Source: Halorussus salilacus | GTDB lineage: Archaea; Halobacteriota; Halobacteria; Halobacteriales; Haladaptataceae | DNA length: 64,000 nucleotides | Reading direction: 5' to 3' | Assembly (NCBI RefSeq): GCF_024138125.1 | Contig: NZ_CP099993.1 | Coordinates: 1,798,001 to 1,862,000 of the forward strand | Shown here: piece after piece, positions 28,550 to 36,221 of the stretch | Layout of the letters: every line of letters starts with the position of its first letter | How positions within the stretch are numbered: the first letter of the stretch is position 1 | Made by a program: the position numbers and the translations under genes | Notes under the pieces: generated by a model | The model's database searches: none | The model's input: the letters and a program-made list of their open reading frames with translations, nothing else | Told to the model about the DNA's origin: nothing

Positions 28550-29113
28550 ATGAAAGATAGACTTCCCGACGAGTTCGAAGCGTTAGTGCTTCCGTTCGGT
28601 CTGAGTACGCTTCTTTTTGCTCTTTCGATGACTCTCGGATTCCTCACTGCTCGAACGGCTTCCGACGAATCCCTGGGTTCGTTTGGTCCATCGGCAAAAG
28701 CGAGTCATCTGGACTTCGTTGGTATCGTGTTGAACAATACCTTCGTGCTCGTCGCCATCGTACTTGGTTCGGTAACGTTCGGTCTCACGGCCATGTTCCT
28801 GTTGTACACTACCGGGGCCGCACTCGGGTCGGCCGTTCGGATCGCACTCGAACAGGGGTTCGACCCCCTGACGGTCGGTCTTCTGGTCGTTCCCCACGGT
28901 GTTCTCGAACTCCCGGCGTTCTTTCTCGCTTCCGCCATCGGATTCGATACCGCGTGGGGGATTATCGCCTATTTGCGTGGGAGTCGTGACCGGCCCTTGA
29001 CGGCTGAACGTGCGTGGCGATATGCCGAACTGATACTCGTTGCATTTGGATTGATAATCGTAGCCGCGTGGGTCGAGGCGGCCGTCACCATCCCTTACGC
29101 CAGAGGATTGTAA
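28550..29113 (+). CDS. SpoIIM/DUF95 family membrane protein
   Basis: 187 aa with about five helices (LVAIVLGSVTFGLTAMFLLY, AELILVAFGLIIVAAWVEA). The family signature VPHGVLELPAFFLAS lies at about residues 107-121. DUF95 proteins are the hallmark accessory membrane proteins of circular bacteriocin clusters, where they act in maturation and immunity. They also exist elsewhere with unknown roles. Its place directly after two small hydrophobic secreted peptides makes the bacteriocin context likely. A weak TATA (ctgtaaat) lies 25 bp before the ATG. Confidence 0.85.
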   Translation: MKDRLPDEFEALVLPFGLSTLLFALSMTLGFLTARTASDESLGSFGPSAKASHLDFVGIVLNNTFVLVAIVLGSVTFGLTAMFLLYTTGAALGSAVRIALEQGFDPLTVGLLVVPHGVLELPAFFLASAIGFDTAWGIIAYLRGSRDRPLTAERAWRYAELILVAFGLIIVAAWVEAAVTIPYARGL

Positions 29114-29120
29114 CACGGAC

Positions 29121-29128
29121 TTTATAAC
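29121..29128 (+). promoter_or_regulatory. TATA box of cassette regulator
   Basis: The element tttataac is centred 27-28 bp before the ATG at 29152, which is the spacing of a leaderless transcript and supports that start over the in-frame ATG at 29179. Confidence 0.6.
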
Positions 29129-29151
29129 AAAAATATTCTTTCAACAGATTT

Positions 29152-29970
29152 ATGACGTATAGAAAATCCAGTATTTTTATGGAAAGAGAGGCACGAAAAA
29201 GAGAGCAGACGGCTACGTCGATTCTGTCCTGTATCGGTGGGAGCGAACACCGCTGGCAGATCCTCTCGCTCCTCGGCGAGGGCGAGTACGAGGTCCGACA
29301 AATCGAATCGGAGCTCGACGTTCCGAGAACGACGCTTCGTCACAACATCAAAAAGATGGAGGAACGGGGACTCGTAGAGGAGACTCCGAAACGAAAGTAT
29401 CGGCTCACGCCACTGGGACGGGCGACGCAGGAAGGTCTAGAAACCTATCACTCGTACGTTAGTACCACTCTTCATCTCGACCCGCTGTTTTCCTGTATCT
29501 CGTACGAATCGTTCGAGGGGAATATCGGTTCGCTCAGGGATGCGAATCTCACAGTCGCTAGTTCCGTGCGACCTCACGCACCCAGTCAACGCTTCTTCGA
29601 ACTGATCTCGGAGGCCACTCGAACTATCGGGCTCCTCACCTCACTCCCGCTGACAGAAGACCAGTTCCGAACGGTTCTGTCGGACGAGCAGTCTCGTCTT
29701 GAACTTCTGTTCACCGAAGAGATCGCCCGCGTGTTCGAGGAGGAGTTCTCCTTCCTCGACGAAAACGGCGGCGAATCGCCCGAGACGTCATTCTGGACGG
29801 TGGACCGTGACGCGGAGTTCACACTTGCGGTGGTGGACGAAACCGTCGTGATACTCGCGCTCGACGGTCGGGACAAACCTCACGTCCTCGTCGAAACGGA
29901 CAACGACGCCTGTCGGTCGTGGGCAATGCAGGAGTTCGAGACGTACCGTGAGAGCGCCACACCATACTAG
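29152..29970 (+). CDS. ArsR-type HTH regulator with FilR1-like middle domain
   Basis: 272 aa. A winged HTH spans about residues 22-98 (HRWQILSLLGEGEYEVRQIE, then RTTLRHNIKKMEERGLVEET). A FilR1 middle-like domain follows (LTVASSVRPHAPSQRFFELI at about 128). It probably controls the peptide and SpoIIM genes just upstream, because it ends the cassette and shares its lower GC. The ligand is unknown. Confidence 0.82.
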   Translation: MTYRKSSIFMEREARKREQTATSILSCIGGSEHRWQILSLLGEGEYEVRQIESELDVPRTTLRHNIKKMEERGLVEETPKRKYRLTPLGRATQEGLETYHSYVSTTLHLDPLFSCISYESFEGNIGSLRDANLTVASSVRPHAPSQRFFELISEATRTIGLLTSLPLTEDQFRTVLSDEQSRLELLFTEEIARVFEEEFSFLDENGGESPETSFWTVDRDAEFTLAVVDETVVILALDGRDKPHVLVETDNDACRSWAMQEFETYRESATPY

Positions 29971-30208
29971 CAACGAGTCGCGTCTGGGGAATGAGGGAGT
30001 GACGGCCGAGTGAACGCCGCGACGGAGTCCGGTCGCCGGAGCCATCACTCGGCGGTCGTTCCACGACGGTGGCGGGTCGACGAGACGACGTTGATTACTA
30101 CTCCCGGGACGGTCACGGCGAGGAGTTCTCGAGCCCTGCGTAGGCGACACCGGCGGGCGACACGAACAGTAAAAGGTTAACCCCCTAGAGACACAAACTT
30201 CCCCCAAG

Positions 30209-30907
30209 ATGGCCAACGACGTCAAGCCCACTCGGAAGAACTTGATGCAGATCGAGGACCGCATCGAGCTGTCCGAGCGGGGTCACGACACGCTGGAGCA
30301 GAAGCGCGACGGCCTCATCATGGAGTTCATGGACATCCTCGATCAGGCTCAGGACGTCCGCTCGGGCCTCGAAGACGACTACGAACTCGCCCAGCAGAAG
30401 ATCAACATGGCCCGCGCCATGGAGGGCGACGTGGCGGTCCGGGGCGCGGCCGCCGCGCTCAAGGAACACCCCGAGATCACCACCGAGTCGAAGAACATCA
30501 TGGGCGTGGTCGTCCCCCAGATCGAGTCGAGCAAGGTCAAAAAGAGCCTCGACGAGCGCGGGTACGGCGTGCTGGGCACGAGCGGCCGCATCGACGAGGC
30601 CGCCGAGGCCTACGAGGAACTCCTCGAAAGCATCATCCTCGCCGCGGAGGTCGAGACCGCGATGAAGAAGATGCTCACCGAGATCGAGACCACCAAGCGC
30701 CGGGTCAACGCCCTGGAGTTCAAGCTCCTGCCCGAACTCAACGAGAACAAGGAGTACATCGAGCAGAAGCTCGAAGAGCAGGAGCGCGAGGAGACCTTCC
30801 GCCTCAAGAAGATCAAGGCCAAGAAAGAAGAAGAAGAGCGCGAAGAGCGCGAGGCGGCCGAGGTCGAAGCCGCCGGGGAAGCCGAGACGGTCACCGCCGA
30901 CGACTGA
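30209..30907 (+). CDS. atpD: A-type ATP synthase subunit D
   Basis: 232 aa. The central-shaft coiled coil has helices at both ends ([40 protein letters not shown]), the V/A-type D signature. The C-terminus is a Lys/Glu-rich tail. It normally follows atpB directly; here it is 3.8 kb away, behind a terminator-like hairpin and the low-GC cassette. The 238 bp upstream (29971-30208) must hold its promoter; agtaaaaggtta near 30168-30179 is the only AT-rich candidate. Confidence 0.95.
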   Translation: MANDVKPTRKNLMQIEDRIELSERGHDTLEQKRDGLIMEFMDILDQAQDVRSGLEDDYELAQQKINMARAMEGDVAVRGAAAALKEHPEITTESKNIMGVVVPQIESSKVKKSLDERGYGVLGTSGRIDEAAEAYEELLESIILAAEVETAMKKMLTEIETTKRRVNALEFKLLPELNENKEYIEQKLEEQEREETFRLKKIKAKKEEEEREEREAAEVEAAGEAETVTADD

Positions 30908-31003
30908 GGACGGCCACCGACCGCTTTTCCGTTCGAGAATCCGCCCGCGGGCGAATCTTCCCGCTCAGACGCTCTGCCAGTATCACGTCCCCGTCCGTCG
31001 ATT

Positions 31004-31032
31004 CGAGCGACGCGGCACAGCCGCGTCGCTCG
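31004..31032. repeat. Inverted repeat, 13-bp arms
   Basis: Perfect 13-bp arms and a 3-nt loop in the 189-bp gap between atpD and the DUF6276 gene. There is no T-run. Confidence 0.8.
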
Positions 31033-31096
31033 CTCGGTCGGGCTGTCCCCGGCCGCCATCGCCTACCCTTTTGGCCTCCCACGACGATTCCCCGAC

Positions 31097-31492
31097 ATGA
31101 CCTGTCCCGAGTGCGGAAGCGACCAGTTGGCGTTCGCCGTCCCCGGCGACCTCCGGGGATATCTCCCCGAGGACCCCGAACGCGTGGCGGTCTGTAGCCG
31201 ATGTCTCGCCGTCGAACCGACAGCCGACGCGCCCGACGACCTCCCCGACTTCCGGCGTATCAGCGACGCGCTCCCGACCGGCGAGGGGGGCGCGGCGATG
31301 GTACTCGCGCTCGGCCTGCTCGACTCGCTGGCGCTGTACCGGACCGAGTTGGCGGCCCTGCTGGAGCGGGTCGAGCGCGCTGGCACGGACCCCCTGCTGG
31401 TCGTGGACCGGCTCGCGGCCGACCCCGACGTATCCCTGCACTTCGACGTCGAGCGGCGACGCCGACAGGTCGAGCAGTTGCTCTACGAGTAG
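31097..31492 (+). CDS. DUF6276-like zinc-ribbon protein
   Basis: 131 aa. An N-terminal zinc ribbon is formed by CPECG (residues 3-7) and CSRC (about 33-36). A helical domain (GGAAMVLALGLLDSLALYR) and a basic C-terminal helix follow. It matches what I recall of the haloarchaeal DUF6276 family. The function is unknown. Confidence 0.75.
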   Translation: MTCPECGSDQLAFAVPGDLRGYLPEDPERVAVCSRCLAVEPTADAPDDLPDFRRISDALPTGEGGAAMVLALGLLDSLALYRTELAALLERVERAGTDPLLVVDRLAADPDVSLHFDVERRRRQVEQLLYE

Positions 31493-31570
31493 CGCGTCGA
31501 GTCGTGGCTCTCGGAGTCGGTCACCGTGGCCGGTGTCGTTATGTCCGTGGCCGTGGTCCTACGACCCACC

Positions 31571-31780
31571 ATGGCCGACTCCGTGTTCGACCGCGAGACG
31601 ATGCTCGACATCTCGGTCAACATCATCCCGCTGGTCATCCTCGCGTTCTTCATCGCGTTGCTCGTGCTCACATCGCCGTTCGAGCCCAACCTCTTCCTCG
31701 AAGTGGTCGCGCTCTTGCTTCACCTGATTCCGCTCGTTCTGCTTGCCCTGCTGACCTACGTCGCCGCCCACTACATCTGA
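31571..31780 (+). CDS. Small two-helix membrane protein, DUF6684-like
   Basis: 69 aa from MADSVFDRETMLDISVNIIP; the open frame begins 45 bp earlier, but this ATG opens the conserved-looking part. Helices are IIPLVILAFFIALLVL and LHLIPLVLLALLTYVAA. It resembles the haloarchaeal DUF6684 family; the family assignment is from memory. Confidence 0.65.
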   Translation: MADSVFDRETMLDISVNIIPLVILAFFIALLVLTSPFEPNLFLEVVALLLHLIPLVLLALLTYVAAHYI

Positions 31781-31911
31781 GTCGCGTCGGTCTCGCCCGC
31801 CCTTCGACCCCGTGGGTTCCGCGCTACCGATTTCCACAGCCGTCCTTTCGGGCAGTTTCACTTTCACTCCGGATGGCTGACCTTCATATCGCTCCCCGAC
31901 AAGTCTCGGGT

Positions 31912-32094
31912 ATGACACTCACGTTCGCTCGCGAGGAACCGGCGACCGCCGACGACGACGCCAGGGCGGTACTCGACGTCTCGGACGTAGAGACCGACCG
32001 CCTGCAGGAGTACGTCGGCGAGTGGTTCGCCGACGTGAGCGACGTCTACCTCGAACGCAAGGGCGGCAGGACCTTCCTCGTCGCCGGGGAGTAG
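31912..32094 (+). CDS. Small acidic protein of unknown function
   Basis: 60 aa, MTLTFAREEPATADDD at the start and KGGRTFLVAGE at the end. It looks like a beta-hairpin protein with DRLQEYVGEWFADVSDVYLE in the centre. Clean ATG start and acidic composition typical of haloarchaeal proteins. No family recognised. Confidence 0.6.
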   Translation: MTLTFAREEPATADDDARAVLDVSDVETDRLQEYVGEWFADVSDVYLERKGGRTFLVAGE

Positions 32095-32229
32095 GTCGAC
32101 TGCGGTCGGCGGTGCGGATGCGGTCGGGGTCAGTCCCCGCTATTGTACCGCGAGCGACCGCTCGCGGGTCCTGAGCGCAGTAAACGGTTGTACGTAAAGG
32201 TTTAGGCCGCCGGGCCAGTAGCCACAGGC

Positions 32230-32694
32230 ATGCCGGACTGTCCACTCGCGGAAGACTGCCCGAGTTTTCAGGAGCGAATCGAGGGAATGGGATGCCAGCA
32301 CTACGGCGACCGGGGCGGCGCGGAGTGGTGTGACCACTACAACCAGCCCATCCGCGAACTCAAGACCGCGCCCGTCCAGCCGGGCGAGGAGGTCGTGGTG
32401 GACATCGAGGACATCCACGAGAGCGGCGCTGGCGTCGGCCGGACCGAGGACGGCTTCATCGTCATGGTCGACGGCATCCTCCCGGACGCCCGCGCGCGGG
32501 TGGAGATCACGAACGTTCACGGCAACCACGCCCGGGCCGACCCCATCGAGCGACTGCCGATGGACGAGGAGGACGAGGAGGGGACTGACGACGGCGACGC
32601 CGAGGAGTCTGACGCGGAATCCGGCGACGGAGACGACGAGGACGGCCGGTCCCGGCCGCAACTCGGTAGCCGCGACAACTTCTGGGGAAGCTGA
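32230..32694 (+). CDS. TRAM-domain RNA-binding protein
   Basis: 154 aa. A cysteine-containing N-terminus (CPLAEDCPSF, GMGCQHYGD) precedes a TRAM domain at about residues 48-105 (VQPGEEVVVDIEDIHESGAG, then RARVEITNVHGNHARA). TRAM beta-barrels bind structured RNA, and small archaeal ones are thought to act as RNA chaperones. The acidic tail ends SRDNFWGS. Six T at 32754-32759 after the gene may mark termination. Confidence 0.85.
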   Translation: MPDCPLAEDCPSFQERIEGMGCQHYGDRGGAEWCDHYNQPIRELKTAPVQPGEEVVVDIEDIHESGAGVGRTEDGFIVMVDGILPDARARVEITNVHGNHARADPIERLPMDEEDEEGTDDGDAEESDAESGDGDDEDGRSRPQLGSRDNFWGS

Positions 32695-32830
32695 ACCCCG
32701 GGTCCGAGCGCGGCCGCTGGGTGGACAGTCCCAACAGCGTTCCGCGCCGCGGGTTTTTTCGGTCGGAGTGCGTAGAGGCGAGCATGGACCGACCACCGCA
32801 GACGGCGAGGCGGCCGTGGGAGGGTCGACC

Positions 32831-33310
32831 GTGAGCGAGGCCCCCGACCCCGAGGAGATGCTCGACCGCGCGGGATTCGACGCCGACACCAGCGTGCTGA
32901 CCCGCCGACAGGCCGAAGTGCTGGCACTGCGCGAGCGCGGGGTCGCGCAGGCGACCATCGCCGACCGCCTGGGCACCTCGCGCGCGAACGTCTCCAGTAT
33001 CGAGGCAAGCGCCCGCGAGAACGTCCGGAAGGCCCGCGAGACGGTCGCGTTCGCCGAGGCGCTCCACGCGCCGGTCCGGGTCGTCGTCGAGGCTGGGACC
33101 GACCTCTACGACGTGCCCTCGCGGGTCTACGACGCCTGCGACGAGGCGGGCGTGAAGGTCAACCACGCCGCACCGGAGCTGATGAAGCGAGTGAGCGACG
33201 AGGCCGGGGACGCGGTCGAGGACCGCGCCGTTCGCGAAGATTTGTTGATCGGCGTGACGGCCGACGGCGAGGTGACGGTCCGAAAGTCGGCGGAAGCGAG
33301 TCGGGGGTGA
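32831..33310 (+). CDS. Tfx family DNA-binding protein
   Basis: 159 aa with a GTG start; an ATG ten codons later is an alternative. The HTH near residues 22-60 (TRRQAEVLALRERGVAQATI, then GTSRANVSSIEASARENVRK) is the Tfx signature; Tfx of Methanothermobacter binds the formylmethanofuran dehydrogenase promoter. The C-terminal ligand-like domain is acidic. A 16-codon ORF (32784-32834) ends in the GTGA that starts this gene, so coupling to a leader peptide is possible. Confidence 0.85.
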   Translation: MSEAPDPEEMLDRAGFDADTSVLTRRQAEVLALRERGVAQATIADRLGTSRANVSSIEASARENVRKARETVAFAEALHAPVRVVVEAGTDLYDVPSRVYDACDEAGVKVNHAAPELMKRVSDEAGDAVEDRAVREDLLIGVTADGEVTVRKSAEASRG

Positions 33311-33397
33311 CGAACGGCGTTTTGTGCTGTCGTCCCTTCCGTCGTCTCGGTGATGTCCGTCAGCGCGAAGCTAGCTATCTCCGGTACCTATGAGGGC

Positions 33398-33544
33398 CGC
33401 ACCGCACAGCACCGCGACCGCACCGCACAGCACCGCGACCGCACCGCACAGCACCGCGACCGCACCGCACAGCACCGCGACCGCACCGCACAGCACCGCG
33501 ACCGCACTGCACAGCACCGCGACCGCACTGCACAGCACCGCGCC
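33398..33544 (+). repeat. Minisatellite, seven 21-bp units
   Basis: Seven head-to-tail copies of cgcaccgcacagcaccgcga plus one base. Copies 1-5 are identical, and copies 6 and 7 carry a C-to-T change at the sixth base (copy 7 also differs at its end). The unit is a multiple of three, so it reads as RTAQHRD, but there is no gene context. There are no spacers, so it is not a CRISPR array. Confidence 0.95.
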
Positions 33545-33560
33545 CCGTACCTCCCCGCGT

Positions 33561-33591
33561 GCGGTCGCGCCTTCGGCGAAGGCGCGACCGC
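33561..33591. repeat. Inverted repeat, 14-bp arms, next to minisatellite
   Basis: Perfect 14-bp arms with a 3-nt loop, 16 bp after the end of the minisatellite. Confidence 0.85.
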
Positions 33592-33754
33592 GGCGCATCC
33601 GGTGGTCTGTGGCGGCTCGCGGAACTCCCGGTGGTCGGCGGAACCCCGCGGAACCTCCCTCCGGTCGCTCCCGCGACCCGGAGCGTCGATTCAGTTCCAA
33701 GCAAACGCGCCCGCGTCCCGGAGAGCTTTGAGGGTGGCCTCCGAAACGGGGCAC

Positions 33755-34540
33755 ATGGACCTCGGAATCGAAGGCAACGCGGCAATCGTAACGGCGAGTT
33801 CGAGCGGGCTCGGCCGGGCGTCGGCCAAGGCGCTGGCCGAGGCGGGCGCGAACGTCACCATCTGCGCCCGCGGCGAGGAGAAACTCGCCGACGCCGAGGC
33901 GGAGATTTCGGCCGCGGGCGACGGCGACGTGCTCGCGGTCCAGTGCGACATCACCGACCCCGACGAGGTCGAGGCGCTCGTGGAGGCGACGGTCGAGGAG
34001 TTCGGCGGCCTCGACCACGTCGTCACCTCCGCCGGGGGACCGCCGAGCGGAACGTTTCTCGACACCACCGAGCGCGACTGGTACGAGGCCTACGACCTGC
34101 TGGTGATGAGCGTGGTCTGGCTGACGAAGGCCGCCCACCCCCACCTCGTCGAGAGCGACGCGGGCACCGTGGTCAACGTCACCTCGACCAGCGTCCGGGA
34201 GGCCATCGACGGCCTCGTCCTCTCGAACGCGGTCCGGCGCGCGGTCGTCGGCCTGATGAAGACTCAGGCCCGCGAGTGGGCCCCCGACGTGCGGGTCAAC
34301 GCGGTCCTGCCGGGCGCACACGAGACCCCCCGCATCCAGGAACTCGTGGAGGCCTCGGTCGAGCGCGGCGAGCACGACACCTACGAGGAGGGGCTGGCCG
34401 ACTGGTCGGCCGACATCCCGCTGGACCGCGTGGGCGACCCCGGGGAGTTCGGCGACGTGGTCGCGTTCCTCTCCAGCGAGCGCGCGAGCTTCGTCAACGG
34501 CGCGGCGCTCCCGGTCGACGGCGGCCGTCTCCGGAGCTGA
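33755..34540 (+). CDS. SDR-family oxidoreductase lacking the YxxxK pair
   Basis: 261 aa. The Rossmann dinucleotide site is TASSSGLGRASAK near residues 14-26, and SAGGPPSG occupies the NAG position. Where classical SDRs have the catalytic YxxxK, the sequence reads LSNAVRRAV, followed by VGLMKTQAREWAPDVRVNAV. The Ser region TSTSV is present. The fold is certain; the usual catalytic mechanism is doubtful, though I recall a subgroup with SNAxR here. Its TGATG stop/start overlap with dph6 suggests co-translation. Confidence 0.88.
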   Translation: MDLGIEGNAAIVTASSSGLGRASAKALAEAGANVTICARGEEKLADAEAEISAAGDGDVLAVQCDITDPDEVEALVEATVEEFGGLDHVVTSAGGPPSGTFLDTTERDWYEAYDLLVMSVVWLTKAAHPHLVESDAGTVVNVTSTSVREAIDGLVLSNAVRRAVVGLMKTQAREWAPDVRVNAVLPGAHETPRIQELVEASVERGEHDTYEEGLADWSADIPLDRVGDPGEFGDVVAFLSSERASFVNGAALPVDGGRLRS

Positions 34541-35214
34541 TGGCGACGGTCCTCTCGTGGAGCGGCGGCAAGGACGCCTCGTTCGCCCTCCGGGAGATGC
34601 ACCGCGAGGGCGTCGAGGTCGTCGAACTCCTCACGACCGTCTCGGCCCAGACCGGCCGGTCGAGCATGCACGGCGTCGGCCGAGAGCTCTACGAGCGACA
34701 GGCCGACGCGCTCGGCCTGCCGATCCGGTTCGTCGAGATTCCGGCCGACGCCTCGAACGACGAGTACGAGGCCGCGCTGGCCGAGGCCACCGACGAGTAC
34801 GAGCGCCGGGGTATCGACCGAATCGCGTTCGCCGACCTCTACGTCGAGGACATCCGCGCGTACCGCGAGAGCCGCCTCGAAGCGAGCGACATCGAGGGGT
34901 ACTGGCCCGTCTGGGGCCGGGACACCGAATCCCTCGCCCGCGAGTTCGCCGACGCCTTCGAGGCGACCGTGGTCGCGGTCGAGGACTCGGCGCTCGACGA
35001 GTCGTTCGCGGGCCGCCCCTTCGACGAGTCGTTCCTCGCCGACCTCCCCGAGGGCGTCGACCCCTGCGGCGAGAACGGCGAGTTCCACACCTTCGTCCAC
35101 GACGGCCCCGTCTTCGACCGACCCGTCCCGGTCCGGACCGGCGAGACGGCGACGGTCGAACCCCGCCACGGCGACATGGTGGTCCACCAGTGCGAGGTCC
35201 TCCCGGCGGAGTGA
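34540..35214 (+). CDS. dph6: Diphthine-ammonia ligase
   Basis: 224 aa. N-type ATP-pyrophosphatase with the PP-loop SWSGGKDAS at residues 6-14. The conserved C-terminal block CGENGEFHTFV (about 176-186) is diagnostic for Dph6, which amidates diphthine to diphthamide on elongation factor aEF2. Its start codon overlaps the SDR stop. Confidence 0.93.
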   Translation: MATVLSWSGGKDASFALREMHREGVEVVELLTTVSAQTGRSSMHGVGRELYERQADALGLPIRFVEIPADASNDEYEAALAEATDEYERRGIDRIAFADLYVEDIRAYRESRLEASDIEGYWPVWGRDTESLAREFADAFEATVVAVEDSALDESFAGRPFDESFLADLPEGVDPCGENGEFHTFVHDGPVFDRPVPVRTGETATVEPRHGDMVVHQCEVLPAE

Positions 35215-35215
35215 C

Positions 35216-35485
35216 TCAGGACTCTATCTTCTCGACTATCTCCTTTGCCTTCTCGCGGGCCTTATCCTCGCCCACGTTCTTCTTGATGAGCACGCTCTGG
35301 ACCTCCCAGTCGTCGCTCCCCTCTCGCTTGCCGGTCCGAACCTCCGAGCCCTCCGAAACGTCGTGGGCGGGATTCTCGGCCCAGTCGGGCGTCCGAATCT
35401 CGTCGAACTCGTCGGGGTCGCGGAACCGGACGTGGATGTACTCGTCTTCGGTCTCGACGGTCTGAACGTCTGGAACGTCGGCCAT
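35216..35485 (-). CDS. Small conserved-looking acidic protein
   Basis: 89 aa. A beta-rich first half (TVETEDEYIHVRFRDPDEFD) and a Lys-rich C-terminal helix (KNVGEDKAREKAKEIVEKI). It is convergent with dph6, with 1 bp between the stops. It looks like a real haloarchaeal protein; I do not recognise the family. Confidence 0.7.
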   Translation of the reverse strand: MADVPDVQTVETEDEYIHVRFRDPDEFDEIRTPDWAENPAHDVSEGSEVRTGKREGSDDWEVQSVLIKKNVGEDKAREKAKEIVEKIES

Positions 35486-35541
35486 GGCAGGCGTGGTACG
35501 GCGTGGACGCCCAAAATTCGGACGGCCGAGAAAACGCGGAC

Positions 35542-35934
35542 TCAGCGGTACTCTTCGATATCGATGACTTCCCGGCAGGAGGGATGGGTGTGGTCGCTAT
35601 CGCTGGTGACGAGTGGCGCGTCTAGCTCGCGGGACGCGCCCGCGACGAGGGCGTCGATGGGAGAGAGGTGGGGCCCCTGCGCATCTATTTCGGCCGCGAT
35701 TTCGGTGGCGTGCTCGGCTGTCTCCTCGCCGATAGAGTGGACCTCGACCCATTCCAGATTCTGCTTCGCTTTCCCGGGCGTACTCTCGGTACCGTAAACG
35801 CCACCGAGCAGGAACTCGGTGTAAATCGGGGCCGGAACGACGAACGCCTCGTCGCTGTGGTCGAGCAGGTACTCCTTGGTGGTGGGATGGCCGTCCTCGT
35901 AGTCCATCAGGAACGAACTGTCGAGGACCTTCAT
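35542..35934 (-). CDS. vapC: PIN-domain toxin VapC
   Basis: 130 aa. The PIN fold starts MKVLDSSFLMDYEDG (Asp5), continues with YTEFLLGG (the conserved Glu) and SPIDALVAGASREL with the third Asp, and ends with TSDSDH. VapC toxins are Mg-dependent RNases, often cutting tRNA or rRNA loops. The gene overlaps the stop of vapB by 4 bp, the normal order (antitoxin first). A broken relative lies near 62.1 kb. Confidence 0.9.
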   Translation of the reverse strand: MKVLDSSFLMDYEDGHPTTKEYLLDHSDEAFVVPAPIYTEFLLGGVYGTESTPGKAKQNLEWVEVHSIGEETAEHATEIAAEIDAQGPHLSPIDALVAGASRELDAPLVTSDSDHTHPSCREVIDIEEYR

Positions 35935-36182
35935 TCGTCGCTCCGATGTCGGGCGATCTCCTCGACCCGGTCTGCGCTCTCGCGCTTCCCCTGCTCGTGT
36001 AACTCTTCGACCACGCCGCGCTGGTCGGTCTCTTCCCACGCGCCGAATCCCGCCAGTAGGTCGCGGTCGTCGGCGAGGAGTCGCTCGACCACGTCGTCGA
36101 ACGTCTCGTCCTCGCGTCGGCGGGCCTTCAGCCGCTCGTAGTTCTCCTCGCTGACCCGGACGTGCTTGTCGGCGGTTCCCAT
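35931..36182 (-). CDS. vapB: Antitoxin VapB
   Basis: 83 aa. A ribbon-type DNA-binding N-terminus (KHVRVSEENYERLKARRRED) is followed by the family core DETFDDVVERLL and then LLAGFGAWEETD. The C-terminal half wraps VapC and blocks it. It probably autoregulates the pair. It lies 39 bp past the 3' end of the neighbouring guanylyltransferase-like gene. Confidence 0.88.
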   Translation of the reverse strand: MGTADKHVRVSEENYERLKARRREDETFDDVVERLLADDRDLLAGFGAWEETDQRGVVEELHEQGKRESADRVEEIARHRSDE

Positions 36183-36221
36183 ACGAGATTGTAAACTCCC
36201 GCGTTAACATCAACGTTGGGG

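Larger units (their letters stand above)
33311..33754. other. 444-bp gene-free interval with minisatellite and hairpin
   Basis: Between the Tfx and SDR genes. It holds a 147-bp, seven-copy 21-bp tandem repeat (33398-33544) and a 31-bp inverted repeat (33561-33591). Several frames are open across it only because the 21-bp unit lacks stops. The last 20 bp lead into the SDR start. No credible gene was seen. Confidence 0.75.

Noticed and set aside
33398-33544. CRISPR array
   Set aside because: Units are contiguous, with no spacers between repeats, and no cas genes are in the window.
33390-33731. Plus-strand frame over the minisatellite (MRAAPHSTATAPHSTATA-type)
   Set aside because: The 21-bp unit has no stop in several frames, so openness is expected; no promoter or family supports it.
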